NCBI RefSeq assembly: GCF_000425225.1
Contig: NZ_AULJ01000031.1
Location: 1-64,000, forward strand
Direction: 5' to 3'
DNA: 64,000 nucleotides
Origin: Pontibacillus marinus BH030004 = DSM 16465
GTDB taxonomy: Bacteria > Bacillota > Bacilli > Bacillales > BH030062
The translations under genes were made by a program, and so were the position numbers. Below the pieces are notes generated by a model. It searched no databases. It was not told the DNA's origin and saw nothing but the letters and a program-made list of their open reading frames with translations. Below, one piece after another: positions 15,832 through 22,450 of the stretch. The number at the start of each line of letters is the position of its first letter. Within the stretch, counting starts at the first letter, position 1.

Positions 15832-16743
15832 ATGTTAAAGTTGAAGGTCACTATAGACAGTACATGGGTGGATCTTTTGGTCAATCAAGGAAAAGAACAC
15901 TATGTTGAGAAGTGGAATGAGTATGTAGAAGCTAAAGGCCTCCATAAAAGCTTTTATCAAGCATTGAGTGTTCCAGATGGAGATATCGAAAACGATACTG
16001 AGCAATTTAATAAGATTAAAAGCTATATCGTAGATCAAAAGCTTCATTCTATCAGGAATATTGAAAAGTTCTTTCCTGAAATAGAGGATCCTATAGAACA
16101 TGATTTAAATGTGGTTTTACTTCCTTATGGCAAAATTAATTTTGGTATCGAAGAAGGTACTCAAATATTTTCGTTATCTCCAGAGGCACATGAGGTTGAA
16201 ACAAATCTCTTTTTAACACATGTTTTTTATCATGAAATATCATCGATCAATAATACAGATTGGGCGAATGAAGCTGAAAGGGATTTTGAAAACCTATCAA
16301 ATTATAAATACTTGATCCAATTGTTAATTCGAAATGAAGGTATAGGGAATTATGCGATTCTTAAGGATTTAATGAATTTCAATGATGAGCATCCAACCTA
16401 CAACTTTAACTATTTTACTTATGCCAATAAAATTAATGATGACTTTTATATTAAAAAGTCCTTTGAACTATTATATAAGTTGTTTAGTTTTGTAGATGAG
16501 GAAAACTTTAATCAATTGCTACCTACATTAAATCATTCTCTTAAGGATAAAGGAATGCCATTAATCAATGTAATTGGTATTTATATGGCACGAAGAATTG
16601 CAGAGTATTATGGGGAAGACGTTTTGAAAAATATATATAAAGTTGAAAGTACCAAGTTTTTTGAATTATTCATATCTACAAATGATAAATATGTAGAATT
16701 TGTAAAAACATTAGGTCGTGAGGATGGCATATACGTCAAATGA
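15832..16743 (+). CDS. Zincin-like protein with catalytic Glu replaced
   Basis: A 303-residue protein. Residues 130-134 read HVFYH and residues 169-174 read EGIGNY. This is the layout of gluzincin-like peptidases (HExxH, then E-G-x-x-x-Y about 35 residues on), but the catalytic Glu of HExxH is Val131. The three metal ligands (His130, His134, Glu169) are kept. LLPYGKINFG near residue 96 matches the strand before the active-site helix in such families. It may bind metal without cutting, chaperone the precursor, or use the neighbouring Glu135. It is the last gene of the operon before the regulator. Confidence 0.5.
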   Translation: MLKLKVTIDSTWVDLLVNQGKEHYVEKWNEYVEAKGLHKSFYQALSVPDGDIENDTEQFNKIKSYIVDQKLHSIRNIEKFFPEIEDPIEHDLNVVLLPYGKINFGIEEGTQIFSLSPEAHEVETNLFLTHVFYHEISSINNTDWANEAERDFENLSNYKYLIQLLIRNEGIGNYAILKDLMNFNDEHPTYNFNYFTYANKINDDFYIKKSFELLYKLFSFVDEENFNQLLPTLNHSLKDKGMPLINVIGIYMARRIAEYYGEDVLKNIYKVESTKFFELFISTNDKYVEFVKTLGREDGIYVK

Positions 16744-16776
16744 CGTAGGTAAATAGATGTTATCAGCTTCCTGTTC

Positions 16777-16811
16777 ACTCCAATATCAGAAGGTTATGAT
16801 AAAATTGGAGT
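16777..16811 (+). promoter_or_regulatory. Promoter and inverted repeat before the regulator gene
   Basis: Eight-base arms ACTCCAAT (16777-16784) and ATTGGAGT (16804-16811) flank a TATGAT -10 box (16795-16800), 34 bases before the GTG start. A symmetric site around a promoter would suit autoregulation by the downstream HTH protein; it could instead be a weak hairpin ending the upstream operon, though no T run follows. Confidence 0.45.
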
Positions 16812-16833
16812 AGATAAACAGGGGGTTGATCGT

Positions 16834-18120
16834 GTGGATAATATAGGAGATATTGTTAAATATTATCGAGTTTTGGAAGGAATGACCCAAGAGGAACTCG
16901 CTAAGGGGATCATATCCTCATCCTATTTATCTAAAATTGAAAATAATTTAGATAAGCCTAGTACTGAAGTTTTATCACTCCTTAAAGAAAGACTAAATAT
17001 AAAGGATGAAATGTTCATAAGTAATCAGACCTTGGTAGGTGAACTTATGGACTGGTATAAAGACATTACTACTAAAAATTTCGCAGATGCTGAAGCATTC
17101 TATGATAACAATAAACAAAGGTTTAATGTTACTACTGATTTGACAACGTTATTTTATTTTAAAATTTTTGAAGCTTACTATTTTTTGTTAAACAGTAGGA
17201 CAGAAGATGGCATTCAGTATTTTGAAGAATTGCAGTATGACATTGATTCATTAAATGATAAGCAAAGTTATTTCTATTATAGAATAAGTGGGTATTATTA
17301 TTTCTTTCATTCATATTTTAGTTTTGCTTTAGATTCTTTTAAAAAAGCAGAGCGAGTATTGAATGAGACAATAAACGTAGAAGAATGGGATGTTGCTGAA
17401 TTATATTATATGCTGGGCATGACTTCCTCAAGATTACGTTTAGAGCAACAAGCCATTTATTTTACAACGAAAGCTTTAGAGGTTTATAAAAACATCTATA
17501 ACCTAAGTAGGTTAGCTGAATGTCACCTATTGTTAGGTATTTCATATGGGAGAACGGACTTCTTCGATTTTGCTGAGAATAATTATTTAAAAGCTAAGAA
17601 AATTGCTGATTCTTTAGATTACAAGATATTACTAAGTAAAGTCCATCATAATATGGCTTATTTAAATATTAAAAAAGGCGAATCTGAGGAAGCCATCAGA
17701 GGTTTGAAAAGTAGTTATTACTATAAGTTAGACTGTAACGTGCAAGAACAAGAATTTCTACCAACTATATTTAGCCTGATTAATGAGTATCTACGTATAT
17801 CAGATATCGAGAATTGTAGAATTTGGATTAACGAAGGTATGAAAATTAATGAGAATAATTCTGTTGTATTATCTTTAGATTATGATATTCATTTTAATAC
17901 GATTAATAAATATATTAATCAATCTGATGATTTTGAAGAGTATTGTTTAACGACAACAATACCTCATTTTAAAGAAAAGAATAAAGATGAATACACCGCA
18001 AGATATTCACATTTGTTAGGCGTTTTTTATGAAAATATCAACAAGTATAAGCAAGCATCTATGAAATATAAGGAAAGTTTATTTTTATTAAATAAAAATT
18101 TAGGAGGCTTTTTATTATGA
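16834..18120 (+). CDS. NprR-like HTH-TPR quorum-sensing regulator (RNPP family)
   Basis: A 428-residue regulator. Residues about 4-60 form an XRE-type helix-turn-helix (GDIVKYYRVLEGMTQEELAK, then SSSYLSKIEN). The rest is a chain of TPR helices, typical of Rgg/NprR/PlcR/PrgX proteins that bind re-imported signalling peptides. The length matches NprR (about 420) rather than PlcR (about 285). Its TGA overlaps the ATG of a small exported-peptide gene (ATGA), the same arrangement as nprR-nprX. It probably senses that peptide and activates the biosynthetic operon upstream. The GTG start is preceded by AGGGGG. Confidence 0.85.
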   Translation: MDNIGDIVKYYRVLEGMTQEELAKGIISSSYLSKIENNLDKPSTEVLSLLKERLNIKDEMFISNQTLVGELMDWYKDITTKNFADAEAFYDNNKQRFNVTTDLTTLFYFKIFEAYYFLLNSRTEDGIQYFEELQYDIDSLNDKQSYFYYRISGYYYFFHSYFSFALDSFKKAERVLNETINVEEWDVAELYYMLGMTSSRLRLEQQAIYFTTKALEVYKNIYNLSRLAECHLLLGISYGRTDFFDFAENNYLKAKKIADSLDYKILLSKVHHNMAYLNIKKGESEEAIRGLKSSYYYKLDCNVQEQEFLPTIFSLINEYLRISDIENCRIWINEGMKINENNSVVLSLDYDIHFNTINKYINQSDDFEEYCLTTTIPHFKEKNKDEYTARYSHLLGVFYENINKYKQASMKYKESLFLLNKNLGGFLL

Positions 18121-18266
18121 AAAAAGTATTAGTTAGCATTTTGGTGATTTTATTATTAGCTGGAGGATCTAGTTTCTTAGTTAACGGGAATAACTCAAAT
18201 TTATACCAAGCAGGAGATATGGTTGTTGAGCCGAACTCTGATGAAGAAGACTATCCGAGAGTTTAA
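18117..18266 (+). CDS. Putative signalling pro-peptide (NprX/PapR-like)
   Basis: A 49-residue peptide. The N-terminus (MKKVLVSILVILLLAGGSSF) is a Sec signal peptide, followed by a short hydrophilic tail that ends NSDEEDYPRV. It starts inside the regulator's stop codon, with TAGGAGG 13 bases upstream. Size, topology and position match the cognate pro-peptides of RNPP regulators, which are exported, cut to 5-8 C-terminal residues and re-imported by an oligopeptide permease. The active form is probably within the last ten residues; the exact cut is not visible. A terminator follows 25 bases downstream. Confidence 0.78.
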   Translation: MKKVLVSILVILLLAGGSSFLVNGNNSNLYQAGDMVVEPNSDEEDYPRV

Positions 18267-18290
18267 TATCGTAAGTTACATTCAATTGAT

Positions 18291-18318
18291 AAAAAAGCTA
18301 CCAAAGGGTAGCTTTTTT
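18291..18318 (+). terminator. Terminator after the signalling peptide
   Basis: Stem AAAAAAGCTACC / GGTAGCTTTTTT with a 4-nt loop. It is symmetric A/T-flanked, so it can also end metA transcription from the other strand. Confidence 0.93.
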
Positions 18319-18339
18319 ATTTTGTCATTCATGGTTAGC

Positions 18340-19269
18340 TTATATACTCCACAAACTCTCAGATCCCCATTCATAAGGTGTTTCTTGGTATACATAATAG
18401 TTCAACCAGTTAGAAAACAAGAGGTAAGCCTGTGAGCGCCAACGGTTTAATGGGGGTTGGTCTGGGTCGTCTTCTGGGAAGTAGCCCGTTGGAATTTCAA
18501 CGTTTAATCCTTTTGCTACATCCCGTTCATATTCTTCTGCTAGTGTCGTAGATTCATATTCAATGTGACCTGTTATCATCACATGCTTTTCATCATTCGA
18601 TATAACCATTAATGGGCCAGCGTTCTTAGATGAAGATAATAACGTTAACTGATCATGGTTTTCGATTTCTTCCTCTGATACACCGGTGTAGCGGGAATGA
18701 GGCGCTAAGAATACATCATCCATTCCACGAACTAATTTGACAGTCGGGTGCATCATGCGGTGTTGAAATACACCTGATAGTTTTTCGTGCAGGGGATGTT
18801 TGTTAATCCCATAATGGTGATAGAGTGCTGCCTGGGCTCCCCAACAAATGTGTAGGACGGAAGTGACGTTCGTTTTGGTCCAGTCCATAATTTCTTTCAG
18901 CTCTTCCCAATAGGCTACATCTTCAAAATCTAGTTGCTCGATAGGGGCGCCTGTAATGATCATGCCATCGTAGCGTTTGTCTTTGATTTCATGGAACGTT
19001 TTGTAGAACTGGCTTAAATGGGATTTGCTTATGTTTTTGGATTCGTATGTAGAGGTGTGTAAAAACTCTACATTCACTTGTAGTGGGGAATTACTGAGCA
19101 AGCGCAGCAATTGTCTCTCTGTTTTTTCTTTTTCTGGCATTAGGTTTAGAATAAGGATATTTAATGGTCGAATATCCTGTGTAACGGCTCGTTCATCCTC
19201 CATGAGAAAGATATTTTCTTTTTCAAGGATATGTCTTGCAGGTAATTGTTCAGGAATATTGATTGGCAT
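18340..19269 (-). CDS. metA: Homoserine O-acetyltransferase (MetA)
   Basis: A 309-residue enzyme acylating L-homoserine in methionine synthesis. The nucleophile is the Cys in [15 protein letters not shown], with the usual His and Glu in SRYTGV/GHIEYES segments. The acyl-CoA-selecting residue in [16 protein letters not shown] is Glu, where the succinyl-specific enzymes have Gly, so acetyl-CoA use is predicted despite the historical 'succinyltransferase' name. The second ATG (MPINIPEQ) is chosen because AAAGG is ten bases upstream and MetA proteins begin MPI. No SAM riboswitch or T-box is seen upstream. Confidence 0.95.
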   Translation of the reverse strand: MPINIPEQLPARHILEKENIFLMEDERAVTQDIRPLNILILNLMPEKEKTERQLLRLLSNSPLQVNVEFLHTSTYESKNISKSHLSQFYKTFHEIKDKRYDGMIITGAPIEQLDFEDVAYWEELKEIMDWTKTNVTSVLHICWGAQAALYHHYGINKHPLHEKLSGVFQHRMMHPTVKLVRGMDDVFLAPHSRYTGVSEEEIENHDQLTLLSSSKNAGPLMVISNDEKHVMITGHIEYESTTLAEEYERDVAKGLNVEIPTGYFPEDDPDQPPLNRWRSQAYLLFSNWLNYYVYQETPYEWGSESLWSI

Positions 19270-19505
19270 ATGCATTCATCCTTTTAATAATGTACGAAAT
19301 ATTTTGTCTATTATAACAAAAGTTAAGAGGTTCGCCATCAAAAAATTTTATTGAATCTGTTGTGGGTCTCGTTACCTCTGTTTACAATAGAAAGAGCTGA
19401 ACGTATGTAAGAGGATCTAATGATATTGAAATGTTTTTTGTAACCAGTCTTTGGGGGCTGGTTCTTGTTCGTAATGAGGATTGTTTTATCGAGAGGAGGG
19501 CTCAT

Positions 19506-19901
19506 ATGAATGTTTTAAAAGTAATGGGCCATATCGCTGTGTTAATTCTATTTTATTTGATCGGAAGTTGGATCCAGGAGTTATTCCATTTATTTATTCC
19601 AGGGAGTATTATCGGCATGTTGCTACTCTTTGTTACGTTATTAACGAAGAAAGTCAATGTGAACTGGGTGAACGAGGGAGCTGATTTACTCATTCGGCAT
19701 TTAGCGTTGTTATTTGTACCGGTTACAGTTGGCATTATTCAATATTTAGAGTTATTTGCTGGGAAGAGTTTTTTCCTCATTCCGATCGCATTGTGTAGTA
19801 CGTTGCTTGTGATGGTGTGTTCCGGAATGGTGAGTCAGTATATCGTCAGACAGAAGGAGCGGGAGTATGAGCATTTTAATCGGGATCATCACGTTCATTA
19901 G
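19506..19901 (+). CDS. lrgA: CidA/LrgA-family holin-like protein
   Basis: A 131-residue membrane protein with four hydrophobic helices and the family signature LFHLFIPGSIIGMLLLF. ATG at 19506 follows GAGAGGAGGG; the in-frame region before it is not translated. It overlaps lrgB by 35 bases. LrgA/LrgB pairs were first described as anti-holin systems, and the close Bacillus pair PftAB (YsbAB) imports pyruvate. No LytST genes lie in the window, so which role applies cannot be decided here. Confidence 0.88.
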   Translation: MNVLKVMGHIAVLILFYLIGSWIQELFHLFIPGSIIGMLLLFVTLLTKKVNVNWVNEGADLLIRHLALLFVPVTVGIIQYLELFAGKSFFLIPIALCSTLLVMVCSGMVSQYIVRQKEREYEHFNRDHHVH

Positions 19902-20553
19902 TACGATCCTTATCTATTTTGCATCACGAAAATTGTATCAAAAGTTTCCGAATCCTTTTCTGTTACCCGTTTTGCCTTCCACTGCATTTCTGGTTACGAT
20001 TCTACTTGTCTTCCATATCCCCTATGAAACTTATATGGTAGGGGGAAAGTGGATTGATTGGTTTCTTGGGCCTGGTGTTGTGGCTTTAGCATATCCATTA
20101 TATAAAAATTGGGAGATTCTTAAGAAATATAGTGTGAGCATTTTGGTAGGTGTTTTTGTTGGGGCCGTTATAGGGGTGTCTACGGGTTTATTACTCGCAA
20201 AATGGATTTCGTTTGATGAAGCTATTATTTATTCGATTATTCCTAAAAACACTACAACACCCATAGCGATGGAAGTTTCCCAATCATTGGGTGGGATCGC
20301 TTCCATGGCGGCTGTTTTTGTTATGGTGGCTGGAATAAGTGGGGCTATATTAGGGCCATTCGTTTTAAAATGGAGTGGGGTTCACCACTTCCTAGGTAGA
20401 GGGGTCGGTTTTGGAAGTGCTTCTCATGCGATTGGTACCACAAAAGCCATGGAGAACAGTGAACAAGAAGGGGCGATCAGTACAGTAGCTATGACAGTTA
20501 GTGCAATTATGGTTACGATTGTTAGCCCGATTTTGGTTTATTTGTTGTATTAG
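19867..20553 (+). CDS. lrgB: LrgB/PftB-family membrane protein
   Basis: A 228-residue polytopic protein. FLGPGVVALAYPLYKNW, IPKNTTTPIAMEVSQSLGG and FGSASHAIGTTKAMENSEQEGAIS are hallmarks of the LrgB family. It is translated from an ATG within the end of lrgA and forms the larger partner of that complex. With LrgA it either modulates murein hydrolase export or forms a facilitated pyruvate transporter, as shown for Bacillus subtilis PftAB. Transcription probably ends at the palindromic repeat 18 bases later. Confidence 0.9.
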   Translation: MSILIGIITFISTILIYFASRKLYQKFPNPFLLPVLPSTAFLVTILLVFHIPYETYMVGGKWIDWFLGPGVVALAYPLYKNWEILKKYSVSILVGVFVGAVIGVSTGLLLAKWISFDEAIIYSIIPKNTTTPIAMEVSQSLGGIASMAAVFVMVAGISGAILGPFVLKWSGVHHFLGRGVGFGSASHAIGTTKAMENSEQEGAISTVAMTVSAIMVTIVSPILVYLLY

Positions 20554-20570
20554 TGTAGAGTTCCTTGCGG

Positions 20571-20612
20571 GTGCCTGACCCCCAGTGCTTTAAAGCGGTG
20601 GGGGTCAGGCAC
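20571..20612. repeat. 42-bp palindromic element, copy 6
   Basis: Standard arms, centre AGTGCTTTAAAGCGGT, between lrgB and a small gene. First copy after the 14-kb gap over the biosynthetic cluster. Confidence 0.93.
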
Positions 20613-20637
20613 CAATAAATAAAAGGGGGAGAACAAT

Positions 20638-20919
20638 ATGCATCACGGTGATGAAGTCTTTATAACGAAGTCAGGGAAGTATTATCATTATTTTGATGAT
20701 GATTGTCCGACATCTTCTAGTATTCTTAAAGGGAAGAAGGATGCGCAGAAGGTGAAGGAAGAAGAGGCGAAGGAAATGGGGCTTACGCTTTGTAAGCATT
20801 GTGCAAAAGAGTATGAAGAGGATATGAAGGAAAGACAAGGTTGTGCAGGGGCTTCGGTATTATTTATTGGAGCGGCTGTAGCATCGGTTGAGTTTTTTGC
20901 ATATGTGATTGGATTATAG
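20638..20919 (+). CDS. Small protein with Cys-rich segment and C-terminal TM helix
   Basis: A 93-residue protein, well started (AAAGGGGGAG before ATG). Residues 10-60 are highly charged and carry YYHYFDDDCP and LCKHCAKEYEED, a possible metal-binding Cys/His set. The last 20 residues (VLFIGAAVASVEFFAYVIGL) form one membrane helix. I do not recognise a family. It is a single gene bounded by a repeat upstream and a terminator downstream. Confidence 0.6.
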   Translation: MHHGDEVFITKSGKYYHYFDDDCPTSSSILKGKKDAQKVKEEEAKEMGLTLCKHCAKEYEEDMKERQGCAGASVLFIGAAVASVEFFAYVIGL

Positions 20920-20924
20920 AGTAG

Positions 20925-20951
20925 AAAAACACCCAGAATCGGGTGTTTTTT
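20925..20951. terminator. Bidirectional terminator
   Basis: A 10-bp stem AAAAACACCC / GGGTGTTTTT with a 6-nt loop, between convergent genes ending at 20919 and 20950. A and T runs on both sides allow use in both directions. Confidence 0.92.
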
Positions 20952-21252
20952 AATTGACTTTTGCTTTGTTTCTTTCTATTTTTCCGAGTATGAAGAAGGT
21001 TATAGCGATCGGGACTAGTAGGTATTGGATGATTTGAAAAACCGTTAAGTGGAACATATAGATATATAGTTGGTTCCCAAAGATTTCATGAAGAAACATA
21101 AATATATAGTAGGATATAAAAGCGCCCCATCCGAAGAACATCTTTTTTCGACCTGGTCCTTCAGGGGTGTTGGCTAATGCAATAGCATAAAGGGCTCCTA
21201 AAAAGATATATAGTACGACGAGGATGAGTAAGGATTTCCAGAGTACGTCCAT
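20950..21252 (-). CDS. Small membrane protein of unknown function
   Basis: A 100-residue protein with three hydrophobic helices (LLILVVLYIFLGALYAIAL; WGAFISYYIFMFL; IIQYLLVPIAITFFILG). The ATG is preceded by AAGGAGGGG. A basic loop PEGPGRKKM lies between helices one and two. No family recognised and no operon partner. Confidence 0.65.
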   Translation of the reverse strand: MDVLWKSLLILVVLYIFLGALYAIALANTPEGPGRKKMFFGWGAFISYYIFMFLHEIFGNQLYIYMFHLTVFQIIQYLLVPIAITFFILGKIERNKAKVN

Positions 21253-21345
21253 CTGTAAAGCCCCTCCTTTTTCAATATCGATGGAATATATTTACATCAA
21301 TTAGTTTAACATATGGTGAAGAGCATGAGTACATGAGCATAAAAA

Positions 21346-21387
21346 GTGCCTGACCCCCACCGCTTTAAAGTAGTGGGGGTCAGGCAC
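21346..21387. repeat. 42-bp palindromic element, copy 7
   Basis: Standard arms, centre ACCGCTTTAAAGTAGT. It lies between divergent small genes, one of the few copies upstream rather than at the end of a gene. Confidence 0.93.
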
Positions 21388-21465
21388 TCTATTTAATAAA
21401 TTTTTTCTTTTCTAGGCAGGTCAAAAACTTCATGCTAAAGAAAAGGCATATATGTCATTTATAGA

Positions 21466-21494
21466 AACCTTCTTGTACAAGAGACAAGAAGGTT
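21466..21494 (+). promoter_or_regulatory. Inverted repeat upstream of the second DMT transporter
   Basis: Perfect 11-bp arms AACCTTCTTGT (21466-21476) and ACAAGAAGGTT (21484-21494) with a 7-base centre, 34 bases before the transporter start. No T run follows, so an operator or leader hairpin is more likely than a terminator. No known RNA class was recognised. Confidence 0.55.
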
Positions 21495-21528
21495 CAACAG
21501 TCGAGCTTAATTGATCGGAGTGAACACA

Positions 21529-22395
21529 ATGAAAGGGAAATTCTCAACATTTCTAGTATTATTAGCAGCTATACTCTGGGGGACAAAGGGCTCGGCACAA
21601 ACCTTTACTCCAGAAAATGCTCACCCTATTGCAGTTGGAACGATGCGACTAGCGGTAGGTGGGGGCTCATTATTGTTTGTGGCATTGTTATTAGGACAGG
21701 TAAATTTAAAGAATTGGCCGATTAAAGCTACAATATTGGCTTCTTTAAGTATGGCATTCTATCAACCCATGTTTTTCTCTGCGGTACATATTACGGGGGT
21801 AGCTATTGGGACGGTCATCGCGATTGGAAGTGCTCCGATATTAGCGGGCGTACTGGAAAGGGTGTTTTTGAAAAGAAGACTGTCTAAAGTTTGGTGGTAT
21901 TCTACCTTTCTATCGATCCTTGGTTGTACGCTTCTTTTTATCAATACGGGCTCCGTTCAGGTTAACCCATATGGCATCTTGATGGCTCTTGGGGCTGGTT
22001 TATCATTTGCAAGTTATGCAATGGTAAGTGAAAAGCTGGTAAAGGAGCATTCGTCTTTATCGGTCATTGCAATTGTGTTTACACTTAGTGCGTTTTTGTT
22101 GCTCCCATTTCTTTTTGTGTATGATATGTCTTGGGTAACGGAGGCTAGAGGTTTAATGGTTAGTCTGCATCTTGGGATAATAGCTACTGGGCTTGCTTAT
22201 TTTCTGTTTGCAAGAGGATTGATTCATACACCTTCATCAACTGCGGTTACACTTTCATTGGCAGAACCGTTAACCGCCGCATTATTAGGCGTGTTTTTAG
22301 TTGGAGAAAGATTAGAATTACTATCTTGGATGGGCATCTCCTTGTTACTTGTAGGAATTACGATGTTGATCGTATCACCAAAAAGAAGTGCCTGA
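21529..22395 (+). CDS. EamA/DMT-family transporter, stop codon supplied by a repeat
   Basis: A 288-residue protein with ten hydrophobic segments, starting MKGKFSTFLVLLAAILWG, with ILWGTKGSAQTF and ALGAGLSFASYAMVSEKLV marking the two EamA halves. ATG at 21529 follows CGGAG by eight bases. The substrate is unknown. The gene ends AGA AGT GCC TGA, where AGT GCC TGA comes from the palindromic element starting at 22388, exactly as in the other DMT gene at 4126-4992. The inverted repeat upstream may regulate it. Confidence 0.87.
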   Translation: MKGKFSTFLVLLAAILWGTKGSAQTFTPENAHPIAVGTMRLAVGGGSLLFVALLLGQVNLKNWPIKATILASLSMAFYQPMFFSAVHITGVAIGTVIAIGSAPILAGVLERVFLKRRLSKVWWYSTFLSILGCTLLFINTGSVQVNPYGILMALGAGLSFASYAMVSEKLVKEHSSLSVIAIVFTLSAFLLLPFLFVYDMSWVTEARGLMVSLHLGIIATGLAYFLFARGLIHTPSSTAVTLSLAEPLTAALLGVFLVGERLELLSWMGISLLLVGITMLIVSPKRSA

Positions 22396-22429
22396 CCCCC
22401 AGTGCTTTAAAGCGGTGGGGGTCAGGCAC
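22388..22429. repeat. 42-bp palindromic element, copy 8, overlapping a gene end
   Basis: Standard arms, centre AGTGCTTTAAAGCGGT. It provides the stop codon of the DMT transporter. On the right AGGCACCAATAT is duplicated in perfect tandem (22424-22435, 22436-22447), reaching to within four bases of the protease gene's stop. Confidence 0.93.
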
Positions 22430-22450
22430 CAATATAGGCACCAATATGAT

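Noticed and set aside
16834-18266. Rap-Phr phosphatase/peptide pair
   Set aside because: The protein has an N-terminal HTH, which Rap proteins lack; NprR/PlcR-type fits better.
18267-19505. SAM riboswitch or T-box for metA
   Set aside because: The metA upstream region (19270-19400) is short and shows neither the SAM kink-turn elements nor a T-box sequence.
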